DNA of 64,000 bases from Variibacter gotjawalensis (lineage in GTDB: Bacteria; Pseudomonadota; Alphaproteobacteria; Rhizobiales; Xanthobacteraceae): the NCBI RefSeq assembly GCF_002355335.1, contig NZ_AP014946.1, positions 1,937,501 through 2,001,500 of the forward strand, in the 5' to 3' direction. Numbering within the stretch: the first letter of the stretch is position 1; each line of letters starts with the position of its first letter. Shown here in pieces: positions 1-9,359 of this stretch. A program made the position numbers and the translations under genes. The notes below the pieces were generated by a model, which saw only the letters and a program-made list of their open reading frames with translations, was not told the origin of the DNA and did no database searches.

Positions 1-35
1 ACGCTCCCAAAAACCTCGCTCCTATGGAGAATTTG

Positions 36-1562
36 ATGGCTCTTGCCTCGATCCCGGTTCGCCGCGCTCTCTTCGCGGCGGCTGCCGCCGGTTTCCTCGC
101 GCTGCCGCTGAGCGCGCCCGCCTTCGCGCGCGGCCCGGAGAATATCTCGGAGGTCGCCGAACGGGTGATCGACGCCGTGGTCAACATCTCGACGACGCAG
201 AAGGTCGCGGCTCCGCCGACGACGGGCCGCCGCCCGCGTGACGGGCAGGGGCAGGGCCAGGGCCAGCAGCCGCCGGGCGCGCAGCCACAGCCGGGCTCGC
301 CTTTCGAGGAGTTCTTCGAGGAATTCTTCCGCCGCCGCGGCGAGAATACGCCGAACCCGCGCGAGCAGCGCCGCGCCTCGTCGCTCGGCTCCGGCTTCAT
401 CATCGACGCCAAGGAAGGCCTCGTTGCGACCAACAACCACGTCATCGCGGACGCCGATGAAGTCACCGTCGTCCTCACCGACGGCACGAAGCTGAAAGCC
501 GAAGTGGTCGGTCGCGATCAGAAGACCGACATCGCGCTGCTCAAGGTGAAGTCCGAAAAGCCGCTGAAGGACGTGAAGTTCGGCGACTCCGACGGTATCC
601 GTCTCGGCGAGTGGGTGATCGCGATCGGCAATCCGTTTGGTCTCGGTGGAACGGTGACGCAGGGCATCGTCTCGGCGCGAAACCGCGACATCAAGAACGG
701 TCCTTACGACAACTACATCCAGACCGACGCTTCGATTAACCGCGGCAACTCGGGCGGCCCGCTGTTCAACCTTCGCGGCGAAGTCATCGGCATCAACACG
801 GCGATCATCTCGCCGTCGGGCGGCTCGATCGGCATCGGCTTCTCGGTGCCGTCGAAGACCGCGATGGCCGTGATCGACCAGCTGCGCCAGTTCGGCGAGA
901 CTCGCCGTGGTTGGCTTGGCGTGAAGATCCAGGAAGTCACCGACGAAATCGCCGAGAGTCTTGGCGTCAAGCCGCCGCGCGGCGCGCTGATCGCCGGCGT
1001 CGACGACAAGGGCCCGGCCAAGCCGGCCGGCATCGAGCCGGGCGACGTGCTGATCCGCTTCGACGGCCGTGAAATCACGAGCATGCGCGATCTCCCGCGC
1101 ATCGTCGCCGATACGGCGGTCGGCAAGGAAGTCGACGTCGTCTTGATCCGCAAGGGTAAGGAACTCGCCAAGAAAGTGACGCTCGGCCGCCTCGAGGATG
1201 GCGAGCGCGCTCAGCCGGCCTCACTGCCGAAATCGGGCGGCGCGGACGACGACAAGTCGACCGTGAAGAAGACACTTGGCCTCAACCTCGCCAACCTCTC
1301 CGACGATCTGCGCAAGCAGCACAAGATCAAAGAGAGCGTGAAGGGCGTGATCGTCACCGAGGTCGAGCCGGGCTCGGCTGCAGCCGAGAAGCAGCTTGCG
1401 GTCGGCAACGTCATCGTCGAAGTCGCGCAGGAGCCGGTCGCGACCGCCGAGGATGTCACGAAGCGTATCGACAAACTCAAGGGCGAGGGCCGCCGCTCGG
1501 CGCTGCTGCTCGTTGCGAATGCAGAAGGCGAGCTTCGCTTCGTCGCGCTGAGCCTTCAGTAA
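36..1562 (+). CDS. degP: DegP/HtrA-type periplasmic serine protease
   Basis: Envelope quality-control protease of the Do/HtrA family (trypsin fold plus two PDZ domains), expected in the periplasm. An N-terminal signal peptide (Arg-Arg, then a long Ala/Leu/Phe core ending near APAFA) is visible. A Gly/Gln/Pro-rich stretch (about residues 66-88) precedes the protease domain. The catalytic triad reads His135 in NNHVIAD, Asp165 in DIALLKV and Ser239 in GNSGGPL. PDZ domains lie at about 275-370 and 405-500. I chose the ATG at 36 because GGAG sits 5 nt upstream; an in-frame ATG at 24 would add four residues but has no ribosome binding site. Length (508 aa) is normal for the family. Upstream genes are outside the window. 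Confidence 0.93.
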   Translation: MALASIPVRRALFAAAAAGFLALPLSAPAFARGPENISEVAERVIDAVVNISTTQKVAAPPTTGRRPRDGQGQGQGQQPPGAQPQPGSPFEEFFEEFFRRRGENTPNPREQRRASSLGSGFIIDAKEGLVATNNHVIADADEVTVVLTDGTKLKAEVVGRDQKTDIALLKVKSEKPLKDVKFGDSDGIRLGEWVIAIGNPFGLGGTVTQGIVSARNRDIKNGPYDNYIQTDASINRGNSGGPLFNLRGEVIGINTAIISPSGGSIGIGFSVPSKTAMAVIDQLRQFGETRRGWLGVKIQEVTDEIAESLGVKPPRGALIAGVDDKGPAKPAGIEPGDVLIRFDGREITSMRDLPRIVADTAVGKEVDVVLIRKGKELAKKVTLGRLEDGERAQPASLPKSGGADDDKSTVKKTLGLNLANLSDDLRKQHKIKESVKGVIVTEVEPGSAAAEKQLAVGNVIVEVAQEPVATAEDVTKRIDKLKGEGRRSALLLVANAEGELRFVALSLQ

Positions 1563-1571
1563 TGCGTTTGA

Positions 1572-1595
1572 GGGCGGCGCTACGTGGCGCCGCCC
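1572..1595 (+). terminator. GC-rich hairpin after degP
   Basis: Perfect 9-bp inverted repeat GGGCGGCGC (1572-1580) and GCGCCGCCC (1587-1595) with a 6-nt loop, 9 nt after the degP stop. There is no T-run after it, so it is either a weak or factor-aided terminator or an mRNA 3'-end stabiliser. Confidence 0.5.
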
Positions 1596-1643
1596 CGCGC
1601 AATTACCATTCTATGCAATGTTAGCGTTATCTTAGCGGCCGCG

Positions 1644-1699
1644 GTAAACGTCTGTGTTTACTGTGTAATATTGCTATGCTTTGTGGCGTGCAAATTGCA
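1644..1699. promoter_or_regulatory. Inverted repeats upstream of the LuxR gene
   Basis: The AT-richer region ahead of the LuxR-family gene holds two perfect inverted repeats: GTAAAC-N6-GTTTAC at 1644-1661 and TGCAA-A-TTGCA at 1689-1699. Further TGCAA elements occur nearby. They are plausible operators for this regulator or another one; function is inferred only from symmetry and position. Confidence 0.35.
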
Positions 1700-1756
1700 T
1701 TGCTCTGCTGATGCAACCTTTGGCAGAGTGTCAGCGGTAACCCGAGTTGAGCGTTC

Positions 1757-2851
1757 ATGGCGCGCGACGAGACAGACATCATCTCCGGCATTTATGAAGC
1801 CAGCTTCGTTCCGGAGCTTTGGCGGAATGTCATCAGTGATATGGCCACGCTGACGGACACGTTTGGCGGCGTGATGTTCGTCGAAGGTGCGCACGGGTTC
1901 AAATGGACCGCCACCGACAATATGCGCCCGATCATGCAGGGCTTCGTCGACGGCGGCTTCAACACGAACAACACACGGACGGCCAATCGGCTGCGCTGCA
2001 ACCGCGCCGGCTTCCTGAACGAGTTCGATCTTTACTCGAAAGATCAGCTCGAAGTTGAGCCGATGTATGTGCGCCATTTCCGCCCGATCGGACTTGGTTG
2101 GTCTGCCAGCACGGCGATCTGCTCGACGAGCCAAGACATCATCGTGTTCGATCTCGAACAGCGTTTCGACAAGGGCCCGATCGGCCGCGATACGCTGAGC
2201 AAGCTCGACGATTTCCGGCCGCACATTGCGCGTGCGGCGCTTGTCGCGAGCCGTCTCGGAATGAAGCAGGCGCACAGCGCCGTCGGTGCGTTTCAGCTTG
2301 TCGGTTTGCCGGCGGCCGTGATCACACGCACGGGCCGTGTGCTGGCCGCGAATGAACTGCTGGAGAACCTGCCGGGGCAAGTAAAGATTGTCGCCAACGA
2401 CAAGCTCCACTTCGAGAACCGCTCCGCACAGGATGTGTTCTTGCGCGCTGCCGCGCATGGCGGGCTCGCGCCGAAAGCCGTGCTGTCGTTCGCTTTGCCG
2501 GCGACCGAAGAAGCGCCGGCCGCCGTTGCGCAAGTGATCCCGCTGAAGGGCGTCAGTAACGACATCTTCGCGCGCGGCGACGCCGTGCTGCTGATCTCGC
2601 CGCTCAGCCAATCGGCTGCGCCGCATGCGGATGTGGTTGCGGCGCTGTTCGATCTCACGCCGGCGGAGGCGCGCGTCGCGCGCGGCATCGCCAGCGGTCT
2701 GACGGCGGAAGGCATCGCAGCTTCGCTGTCGCTCTCGCCGCACACCGTGCGCAGTCAGGTCAAAGCGGTGCTTGCGAAAGTCGGCGTCAAACGTAAGATC
2801 GAACTCGCGAACTTGCTTGGTTCCGTATCGACGCGTTTCGGCACCCACTGA
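1757..2851 (+). CDS. LuxR-family transcriptional regulator
   Basis: 364-aa DNA-binding regulator with a C-terminal LuxR/FixJ helix-turn-helix (about residues 295-355: LTPAEARVARGIASGL, then LSPHTVRSQVKAVLAKVGVK). The N-terminal about 280 residues are an unrecognised sensor region. They are not an obvious receiver or autoinducer domain, although the layout resembles single-protein LuxR regulators common in rhizobia. Its stop codon overlaps the start of the following acetyltransferase by one base (TGATG), so the two are probably translationally coupled. Ligand and targets are unknown. Two inverted repeats sit in the upstream gap. Confidence 0.85.
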   Translation: MARDETDIISGIYEASFVPELWRNVISDMATLTDTFGGVMFVEGAHGFKWTATDNMRPIMQGFVDGGFNTNNTRTANRLRCNRAGFLNEFDLYSKDQLEVEPMYVRHFRPIGLGWSASTAICSTSQDIIVFDLEQRFDKGPIGRDTLSKLDDFRPHIARAALVASRLGMKQAHSAVGAFQLVGLPAAVITRTGRVLAANELLENLPGQVKIVANDKLHFENRSAQDVFLRAAAHGGLAPKAVLSFALPATEEAPAAVAQVIPLKGVSNDIFARGDAVLLISPLSQSAAPHADVVAALFDLTPAEARVARGIASGLTAEGIAASLSLSPHTVRSQVKAVLAKVGVKRKIELANLLGSVSTRFGTH

Positions 2852-3474
2852 TGTCCAGCGATAAAAGCGACCACGACCCGCTCGCGGCGGGGTACCACGC
2901 ATTGGCGCCGGGCGACGTCGCGAACGTCGTCACCTATCTCGAAATGACCGAGCGGCCGAAGCCGCGGCCGATGCCCATCGCGGATGCGGGCTTTCAACTC
3001 GTGCCTCTGCGCGGCAATGCGCTCGCGGACTATCGCAAGTTGTTCAGCGCTGTCGGCGAGGATTGGTTGTGGACCTCGCGTGTGGTGATGCCCGACGACG
3101 CGTTGCGCGCGGATCTCGATCGTGCGGATTTCGAGTCGTATGCGCTGCTGACGCGGGGTATCGCGATCGGATTGATCGATCTCGACTTCGGCGCGGGTGA
3201 CGAATGCGAGCTCAAATCCTTCGGCCTCGTCGCCGCCGCGATCGGCCAGGGCGCGGGCCGCTATCTGATGACGCAAGCGATTGCGCGCGCTTTCGCGAAA
3301 CCCATCAAGCGCTTCTGGTTGCACACCTGCACATTCGACTCGCCGCAGGCGCTTGGCTTTTACAAGCGCTCCGGCTTTCGCCCGTTCAAGTTCGCCGTCG
3401 AGGTGATGCGCGATCCGCGTCTCGACGCAACTCTGCCGCGCACATCTGCTCCACACATTCCGTTGATCGATTGA
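2851..3474 (+). CDS. GNAT-family N-acetyltransferase
   Basis: 207-aa acetyltransferase of the GNAT fold. The acetyl-CoA pyrophosphate-binding motif A is visible as GQGAGRYLMTQAIARAF (about residues 131-147), followed by the usual C-terminal FYKRSGF segment (about 170-176). The N-terminal about 40 residues are an extra extension. It overlaps the LuxR-family gene by one base. The acceptor substrate cannot be read from the sequence. Confidence 0.85.
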   Translation: MSSDKSDHDPLAAGYHALAPGDVANVVTYLEMTERPKPRPMPIADAGFQLVPLRGNALADYRKLFSAVGEDWLWTSRVVMPDDALRADLDRADFESYALLTRGIAIGLIDLDFGAGDECELKSFGLVAAAIGQGAGRYLMTQAIARAFAKPIKRFWLHTCTFDSPQALGFYKRSGFRPFKFAVEVMRDPRLDATLPRTSAPHIPLID

Positions 3475-3575
3475 CTTGAGCTTTTCGGAAGTTTGAGCCA
3501 ACCTTCCTCTCCGTCATCCATTCGGCGCGCTCAATTTCGGGCAGACAGCACGAGACATGACGGGGAGGAGACGTC

Positions 3576-4547
3576 ATGGGTGCATTGCTGGCCCGAGTCT
3601 TCGCGACGCTCGCGCTCGTCGCAGCGACGCTGTCTGGCGCGTTCGCGCAAGCCGATTGGCCGAAATCGCTTATTATCGGAACCGCGTCGGCAGGCGGCAC
3701 TTACTACGATTACGGCAATGGCCTCGCACGGCTCCTGTCGCGCGAATTGGGCATTCACGTCATTGCGCGGCCGACCGGCGGTCCGGCTGAAAACATCGAG
3801 CTGCTCGAGAAGGGCGAAATTCAACTCGCCTTCGTGACGCAGGGCGTTGCGCTGCAGGCATGGAACGCGTCCGGCGCTCTTGCCGGCGGCGGCCAGCAGC
3901 GGGCGATGCGTGCGCTGTTCCCGATGTACGACACGCCGTTTCAATTCGTGGTGCTGGCCGACTCAGCCATCCAGTCCGTTGCGGACTTTGCCGGAAAGCG
4001 CGTCGGCGTCGGTCCGAGCGGCGGCACGACTGCAAATTACTTCCCGCAGTTTCTCAAAGTGCTGAAGACCGACGCTACGCTGATCAACGGCGATTGGTCG
4101 GACCTTGCCGCGAAGGTCGAGGATAAGAGCCTCGATGCACTCGCCGTCGGCGCGGGCGCGCCGGTGCCGGCCTTCGCCGAGATCGAGCGCAAGACGAAGG
4201 TGCGCTATCTGCCCCTGACATCGGCGCAGATCCGCGACTTGCGGCTTGCGCTGCCGGAACTGGGCACAGCGACCGTTCCGGCCGGAAGCTACCCGTCGCT
4301 GCGGCGGCACTACCCGACGGTCGGGCTCTATAATTTCGCGGTCGCGCATCGCGATCTGCCGGACGATCTCGCTTACGCGATCGTCGATGCGGTTTTTGCG
4401 CATCAGGACACGCTCATCGACGCGCATCCGGCGGCGGCCGAGACGACGCCAGCGAACTTCACGCGCAACACTTTCATCCCGTTTCACCCCGGCGCGGCAC
4501 GTTGGTTCCGCGGCCGCGCGGTGCCGGGCATGACGCATTCGGACTGA
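3576..4547 (+). CDS. TAXI-family TRAP solute-binding protein
   Basis: 323-aa periplasmic substrate-binding protein of the TAXI family, which normally delivers ligand to a fused TRAP (DctQM) permease. A signal peptide (residues 1-26, ending FAQA) precedes the family signature [20 protein letters not shown]. No TRAP membrane gene is adjacent. Instead the gene ends 10 nt before a DctA-like symporter, so the pair is probably cotranscribed. The start ATG follows GGGGAGGAG at good spacing. Confidence 0.88.
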   Translation: MGALLARVFATLALVAATLSGAFAQADWPKSLIIGTASAGGTYYDYGNGLARLLSRELGIHVIARPTGGPAENIELLEKGEIQLAFVTQGVALQAWNASGALAGGGQQRAMRALFPMYDTPFQFVVLADSAIQSVADFAGKRVGVGPSGGTTANYFPQFLKVLKTDATLINGDWSDLAAKVEDKSLDALAVGAGAPVPAFAEIERKTKVRYLPLTSAQIRDLRLALPELGTATVPAGSYPSLRRHYPTVGLYNFAVAHRDLPDDLAYAIVDAVFAHQDTLIDAHPAAAETTPANFTRNTFIPFHPGAARWFRGRAVPGMTHSD

Positions 4548-4557
4548 GGAGAGATTG

Positions 4558-5931
4558 ATGGCGACCGCTACCGCGACGACGACCGCTCCTGGCCATACGG
4601 GGCCTTGGTTCACTCACCTCTACGTCCAGGTGCTCGGCGCCATCACGCTCGGCATCCTGCTCGGCCACTTCTACCCGTCGGTCGGCGAACAGATGAAGCC
4701 GCTCGGAGACGCCTTCATCAAGGCGATCAAGATGGTCATCGCGCCGATCATCTTCGTCACCGTCGTGCACGGCATTGCCTCGATGCGCGACATGAAAAAA
4801 GTCGGACGCGTTGGTCTGAAAGCGCTGATCTACTTCGAGATCGTCACCACGCTGGCGCTCGTCGTTGGCCTGCTTGTCGTCAATCTCTGGAAGCCCGGCG
4901 TTGGCCTCAACGTCGATCTATCGTCGATCGATACGAAATCGATTGCCGCCTTCACGACCAAGGCGAAAGAGCAAGGCACCATCCAGTTCCTGATGGACAT
5001 CATTCCGGCGACCGTCGTCGGCGCTTTCGCGAATGGTGAAATCCTGCAGGTGCTGTTCTTCGCGATCCTGTTTGCCTTCGCGCTGCAGTCGCTCGGCTCT
5101 TACGGCGAAAGCGTGCTGCACTTCATCGACGTCGTCAGCCACGTCTTCTTCAAGATCGTCGGCATCATCATGAAGGTCGCGCCGATCGGTGCATTCGGCG
5201 CGATGGCGTTCACGATCGGCAAATACGGCGTCGGAACGCTGCTGCATCTCGGCAACTTTATGCTGTCGTTTTATACGACGTGCTTGATATTTGTCTTCGT
5301 CGTGCTCGGTTCTATCGCGGCGTTGTGCGGCTTCTCGATCATCAAGTTCATTCGCTACATCAAGGAAGAATTGCTGATCGTACTCGGCACCTCGTCATCC
5401 GAGTCCGTTCTGCCGCGCATGCTGGCGAAGATGGAGAATCTGGGCTGCGAAAAATCCGTCGTCGGCCTCGTGATCCCGACCGGATATTCGTTCAACCTCG
5501 ACGGCACCTGCATCTATCTCACGATGGCCGCGATCTTCCTCGCGCAGGCGACCGGAACGCCGCTGACGATCGCACAGGAGCTCGGTATCATCGGCGTATT
5601 GCTGCTGACCTCGAAGGGGGCGGCCGGCGTCACCGGCTCCGGCTTCATCGTGCTCGCCGCAACCCTCGCTTCGGTCGGAACGATCCCGGTCGCGTCGATC
5701 GCGTTGATCCTCGGCATCGACCGCTTCATGTCGGAAGCGCGCGCGTTGACGAACCTCGTCGGCAACGGCCTCGCGACGGTCGTTGTCTCGAAGTGGGAAG
5801 GGGCGCTCGACGAAGTGACGTTGCACAAGCGCCTCAACGGCGAGACCGATGCCGAGGCCGACACGCCCGAGGATGTGATGATCACGGACGAGGAGCGCGC
5901 CGAAGGCGCGCGACGCCCCGCGACGGCTTAG
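4558..5931 (+). CDS. dctA: Dicarboxylate/cation symporter, DctA-type
   Basis: 457-aa inner-membrane carrier of the DAACS (GltPh/DctA) family, which couples uptake of C4-dicarboxylates or acidic amino acids to H+ or Na+. The serine-rich reentrant hairpin [13 protein letters not shown], the NLDGT motif and [16 protein letters not shown] are all present, and several hydrophobic segments span the protein. I chose the ATG at 4558 with GAGGAGA just upstream; a TTG at 4555 is also in frame. It follows the TAXI-binding-protein gene closely. Its TAG stop overlaps the convergent serB stop by 3 bp. The symbol is by family similarity; GltP-like specificity is not excluded. Confidence 0.88.
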   Translation: MATATATTTAPGHTGPWFTHLYVQVLGAITLGILLGHFYPSVGEQMKPLGDAFIKAIKMVIAPIIFVTVVHGIASMRDMKKVGRVGLKALIYFEIVTTLALVVGLLVVNLWKPGVGLNVDLSSIDTKSIAAFTTKAKEQGTIQFLMDIIPATVVGAFANGEILQVLFFAILFAFALQSLGSYGESVLHFIDVVSHVFFKIVGIIMKVAPIGAFGAMAFTIGKYGVGTLLHLGNFMLSFYTTCLIFVFVVLGSIAALCGFSIIKFIRYIKEELLIVLGTSSSESVLPRMLAKMENLGCEKSVVGLVIPTGYSFNLDGTCIYLTMAAIFLAQATGTPLTIAQELGIIGVLLLTSKGAAGVTGSGFIVLAATLASVGTIPVASIALILGIDRFMSEARALTNLVGNGLATVVVSKWEGALDEVTLHKRLNGETDAEADTPEDVMITDEERAEGARRPATA

Positions 5932-6845
5932 GCGGTTGCGAACTCGTCCTTCTTGTAGCCCTGCAGGTAAAGGAGAGCCGTGAGGTCCGCGTGCTCGATG
6001 CGAGCATGCGCGGCGGCTGCGACGGCTGGCTTCGCCCGATAGGCGACGCCGAGCCCGGCCTCGCCAAGCATGGCGAGATCGTTGGCGCCGTCGCCGACCG
6101 CAAGCGTCTCGGGCTTGGCGATGTGCAGCGTATTGCGCAACGCGATGAGGGTTGCGAGTTTCGCTTCGCGGCCGAGGATCGGCTCCTTCACGCTGCCGTC
6201 AAGCTTGGCATCGGTAACGCCGAGCACATTCGAATGGCTCTCGTGGTAGCCGAGATCTTTCGCGACACGTTCGACGAAGGCCGTGAAGCCGCCGGAGACG
6301 AGACACGTATGTGCGCCGCTCGCCCGCATCGTCGAGAGCAGTGTCTTCGCACCCGGCATCAGCGTGATGCGCTCGCGCAAGACGTCGTCGATCACCGTTA
6401 CGGGTAGGCCTTTCAGCAATCCGACGCGCTCGCGCAGAGCCGGCTCGAACGCGATCTCGCCGCGCATCGCGCGCTCCGTGATCGCCGCGACGTGATCCTT
6501 CAGTCCCGCATGCGCGGCAAGTTCGTCGATGCATTCCTGCTCGATCATCGTCGAGTCCATGTCGGCGATGAGGAGCTTCTTGCGGCGGAAATGCAGCTCC
6601 GCGCTGACGATGTTGGCGTCGATCGGGCGCTTTCCGATATGTGTGCGGACGCGAGCGATCAAAGGCGCGAGGTCATCGTCCTCGGACGCGACGAAGATAA
6701 CCTCCCAAGCTTCCGCCGGCGCGAGCCACCACGTCTGCAGTACGGAAGTGTCGGACAGCATTGCCTCGATGTCGCGGGTTAGCGCTTCATCGAGCGCGCC
6801 CTGCGGGGCAGTCAAAACCAATGCTTGAGCGTAACTCTCGGCCAT
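5928..6845 (-). CDS. serB: Phosphoserine phosphatase
   Basis: 305-aa HAD-superfamily enzyme hydrolysing O-phosphoserine to serine, the last step of serine biosynthesis. HAD motif I is DMDSTMI with the nucleophile Asp (about residue 95), motif II is VSGGFTAF, and motif IV is [11 protein letters not shown]. The N-terminal about 80 residues match the ACT-like regulatory domain of long SerB proteins. The ATG at 6845 is divergent from miaA, whose start is 17 bp away, so both promoters must overlap the 5' ends of the genes. The stop overlaps that of dctA on the other strand. Confidence 0.95.
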   Translation of the reverse strand: MAESYAQALVLTAPQGALDEALTRDIEAMLSDTSVLQTWWLAPAEAWEVIFVASEDDDLAPLIARVRTHIGKRPIDANIVSAELHFRRKKLLIADMDSTMIEQECIDELAAHAGLKDHVAAITERAMRGEIAFEPALRERVGLLKGLPVTVIDDVLRERITLMPGAKTLLSTMRASGAHTCLVSGGFTAFVERVAKDLGYHESHSNVLGVTDAKLDGSVKEPILGREAKLATLIALRNTLHIAKPETLAVGDGANDLAMLGEAGLGVAYRAKPAVAAAAHARIEHADLTALLYLQGYKKDEFATA

Positions 6846-6862
6846 GTGTTAGACGATCAATC

Positions 6863-7792
6863 GTGGAAAAAGACGAGCAATACCCCGCCGGAAAGCCGGT
6901 GCTTATCGCAGGCCCGACCGCCAGCGGCAAGTCGGCTTTGGCGATCGCCGTGGCGGAGCGTTTTGGTGGCCGCATCATCAATGCGGATTCGATGCAGGTT
7001 TACGCGGACTTGCGAGTGATCACGGCGCGCCCCACGCCGGACGAGGAGGCGCAGGTTCCGCACGTCATGTACGGCTGGATCGATGCGGCCGTGAACTATT
7101 CGGCCGGGCAGTGGCTGCGCGACGCCGAGCAAGAACTGGAGACCTGCCGACGCGACGGCGTGCGCCCAATCATCGTCGGCGGCACCGGGCTGTATTTCAA
7201 GCTGCTGACCTCGGGTATCGCCGCCATTCCGCCGATCCCCGAGGAGATCCGTCAGTCAGTTCGCGCGCGCATCGAGCGCGAAGGCTCGCAAGCGCTGCAC
7301 GCGGAGCTTGCGGTTGGCGATCCGGAGGCTGCCGCGCGTCTGCACACCAGTGACGGCAGCCGCATCGTCCGAGCGATCGAAGTCTTGGAGGCGACCGGCC
7401 GCACACTGTCCGACTGGCAGCGCGAGAATGCGCCGCCGATTCTGGACGGAGCAAATACGGCGTGTGTTTTCGTCGATTGCGATCGCGACGATCTCGCGGG
7501 TCGTATCGGCAGACGCTTCGACCAGATGTTGGAGCAGGGCGCGCTCGACGAGGTGAAGGCGCTCGGCGAACGCAAGCTCGATCCGGCGCTGCCCGCGATG
7601 AAGGCGCACGGCGTGCCGTGGCTGATCAAATATTTCGACGGCAAAATTTCTCTCGCCGACGCCGCGTCGCATGGCAAGCTCGAGACGCTGCAGTACACGA
7701 AACGTCAGCGCACGTGGGCGCGCAACCAGTTTCCGGATTGGCCGTGGGAAACGTCGGAGACGGCGCTGGGTAGCGTGGCGCGGCAGCTCTAG
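6863..7792 (+). CDS. miaA: tRNA dimethylallyltransferase
   Basis: 309-aa enzyme adding a dimethylallyl group to A37 of tRNAs that read UNN codons. Visible motifs are the P-loop GPTASGKSALA, INADSMQVY, GGTGLYFKLL and the C-terminal TKRQRTWARNQF. I chose the GTG at 6863, which puts the P-loop 12 residues in, as in other MiaA proteins. A longer reading frame back to 6761 would run over the serB coding region. The stop overlaps the convergent msrQ-like gene in a CTAG sequence. Confidence 0.95.
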   Translation: MEKDEQYPAGKPVLIAGPTASGKSALAIAVAERFGGRIINADSMQVYADLRVITARPTPDEEAQVPHVMYGWIDAAVNYSAGQWLRDAEQELETCRRDGVRPIIVGGTGLYFKLLTSGIAAIPPIPEEIRQSVRARIEREGSQALHAELAVGDPEAAARLHTSDGSRIVRAIEVLEATGRTLSDWQRENAPPILDGANTACVFVDCDRDDLAGRIGRRFDQMLEQGALDEVKALGERKLDPALPAMKAHGVPWLIKYFDGKISLADAASHGKLETLQYTKRQRTWARNQFPDWPWETSETALGSVARQL

Positions 7793-8631
7793 GCGCGCGC
7801 GCTGCGCAGCCGCGGCGCGGGTTTCGGCCACCACCACTGTGCGACGAGCGACACGAACGTCACGGCGAGCCCGGCCGCCAGCACCCACCACATGGGGCGA
7901 ATGTCGTATTCGAATTCGAGATTGGCCTGCAGCACCATCACGGCATTCGCGCCGGTTTTCACCGCGTACCACCCCGCTTCGAACAAAGCCGTGAGCAGAG
8001 AACTCGCGATCGATAGGCCGATCAGCGAAACCCACCCGGCATTCGCGTAACGGTGCAAGAGGCGATAGCCGAACAACCACAGCATCAAGCCGAACATCAA
8101 CACGGGCTCGTAGATCTCCAGCTTCTTCTGCAGCATGAAGTGCAGAATGACGAGAATGCCGATCGCGTAGACGACACGATGCAGCGTGTTCCAGCGCGGC
8201 CCGAGTTTGCGGATCATCGCGTCGGTCGACGTCACGCCGAGTGCGATCAACCCGATGAGGGCGACAAAGCCGATCGTCAGATAAAAACGCAGGACGATCT
8301 CGGTCGCGACTTTGAGGAAGTCGTAGCGCTCCTGCACGATGTAGAGCACGAAGTGGAAGACGGCGTAGCAGCACGCCGCAACGCCGAGCGTGCGGCGCGC
8401 CAGCATCGGCTTGCCGACCGGAAATAGCCGCCTTGCCGGTGAGATCATGAGCGAGAGCAGCAGTAGGCGCACCGACCAGCGGCCGGTGAAATGCAGCGCT
8501 TCGGTCGCGGGGCGGGGGCCGAGATCGATCGTCCAGGTTCGCCAGGCGAGCCAAATCAGCGGCGCAATCGACACCGCGAAGGCCAGAATCTTTTCCGGGG
8601 ACCAGCGGCCGTTTTTCTCGCGGAGGAACAT
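7789..8631 (-). CDS. msrQ: MsrQ-like heme-binding membrane protein
   Basis: 280-aa membrane protein of the ferric-reductase-like transmembrane family; MsrQ (YedZ) passes electrons from the respiratory chain to the periplasmic methionine sulfoxide reductase MsrP. It starts with WSPEKILAFAVSIAPLIWLAW, which is the first membrane helix, and has six or so helices. Candidate heme-ligand histidines occur in ALHFTGRW, VFHFVLY and HRVVYAIGILVILHFML. No msrP gene lies next to it in this window, which is unusual because the two are normally paired. The C-terminal about 70 residues, with two further helices, are longer than in short MsrQ proteins. Confidence 0.78.
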   Translation of the reverse strand: MFLREKNGRWSPEKILAFAVSIAPLIWLAWRTWTIDLGPRPATEALHFTGRWSVRLLLLSLMISPARRLFPVGKPMLARRTLGVAACCYAVFHFVLYIVQERYDFLKVATEIVLRFYLTIGFVALIGLIALGVTSTDAMIRKLGPRWNTLHRVVYAIGILVILHFMLQKKLEIYEPVLMFGLMLWLFGYRLLHRYANAGWVSLIGLSIASSLLTALFEAGWYAVKTGANAVMVLQANLEFEYDIRPMWWVLAAGLAVTFVSLVAQWWWPKPAPRLRSARA

Positions 8632-8767
8632 CGAGCCCGTTGTTGTGTGGCGGCGTATCCTGCCTCTACGAACGAGGCTGCGGAAAGGTTACAGCATCTC
8701 ACGAAAACTTTCCCGGTACGCCGATGTTCCGCTAGAACGGAGCACCCATCACAAACAAGAAACCCGC

Positions 8768-9205
8768 ATGCAGCGCTCAGGCTTCCGCTTCTTCTTCCCG
8801 TTTCGCGTCCGCTATTCCGAGATCGACGGCCAGCGCGTCGTCTTCAACGCGCATTATCTGACCTACTACGATGTGACCATCACGGAGTATTTCCGCGCGC
8901 TGGGCTTCGACCAATACGAGGACGCCAAGCAGACCGGCGAGGACTTCCATGTCGTGAAATCGACCGTGGAGTACAAAGCCCCGATCTTGTTCGATCAAGA
9001 AATCGAGGTCGGCTGCCGGGTAGGCAAGCTCGGCAATTCGAGCATGACCTTCGAGCTTGCGATTTACCTCAAGGGCGGCGATCAGGCGCTGGCCACGGGC
9101 GAGGTGATCTGGGTCAACACCAACCAGGCGACCCATCGCCCGGCCCGCGTGCCGGACCACATCCGGAAGCTCATTTCGGACCGCGAGGGCCGCGAGGTCT
9201 CCTAA
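8768..9205 (+). CDS. Acyl-CoA thioesterase, hotdog fold (YbgC/4HBT type)
   Basis: 145-aa single-hotdog thioesterase. The N-terminal signature DGQRVVFNAHYLTYYD is the catalytic Asp-loop region of the 4-hydroxybenzoyl-CoA thioesterase/YbgC family; HYLTYYDVTITEYFRALG is the conserved helix. I chose the ATG at 8768 because the family begins about 8 residues before FRVRYSEIDG; a longer in-frame reading runs back to 8390 inside the msrQ-like gene. The acyl substrate is unknown. It lies just upstream of the ilvI attenuator but is separated from it by its own promoter. Confidence 0.85.
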   Translation: MQRSGFRFFFPFRVRYSEIDGQRVVFNAHYLTYYDVTITEYFRALGFDQYEDAKQTGEDFHVVKSTVEYKAPILFDQEIEVGCRVGKLGNSSMTFELAIYLKGGDQALATGEVIWVNTNQATHRPARVPDHIRKLISDREGREVS

Positions 9206-9224
9206 ATTCCGCGAAATCCCCCGC

Positions 9225-9253
9225 TTGACCCTTAAAACGGCGCGGACTATGGT
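9225..9253 (+). promoter_or_regulatory. Sigma70-type promoter of ilvI
   Basis: TTGACC (9225-9230) and TATGGT (9248-9253) are separated by exactly 17 nt. Transcription would begin around 9260, about 25 nt ahead of the ilvI leader ORF, which fits an attenuated operon. Confidence 0.6.
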
Positions 9254-9283
9254 CCGCCCCGAAATCACCCTGAGGAGCGACCC

Positions 9284-9334
9284 TTGTCGCGTGTTCTTAT
9301 TGTATCGCTGGCGCCACCCTCCCGACGGCCTTGA
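9284..9334 (+). CDS. ilvI leader peptide (attenuator)
   Basis: A 16-codon ORF starting with TTG and preceded by TGAGGAG at 9271-9277 encodes MSRVLIVSLAPPSRRP. The run Val-Leu-Ile-Val at codons 4-7 and a Leu at codon 9 are the end products of the branched-chain pathway. Ribosome stalling on these codons when charged tRNA is scarce is the classic way such leaders control a downstream terminator. The ORF stop (9332-9334) lies inside the hairpin CGGCC-TTGA-GGCCG (9326-9339). Confidence 0.8.
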   Translation: MSRVLIVSLAPPSRRP

Positions 9335-9354
9335 GGCCGGCGAATAGGTGGCGC
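9311..9354 (+). promoter_or_regulatory. Leader RNA stem between leader ORF and terminator
   Basis: GCGCCACC (9311-9318) is perfectly complementary to GGTGGCGC (9347-9354), enclosing the inner hairpin CGGCC/GGCCG (9326-9339). The 5' arm lies in the leader ORF just after the Val/Leu/Ile codons, so a stalled or moving ribosome would decide whether it can form. I read it as the pause/anti-antiterminator stem of the attenuator. Confidence 0.65.
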
Positions 9355-9359
9355 ATACC

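Noticed and set aside
1658-2902. Long minus-strand frame opposite the LuxR-family gene
   Set aside because: Arg/His-rich product with no domain, fully opposite a real gene; this is the usual shadow frame in high-GC DNA.
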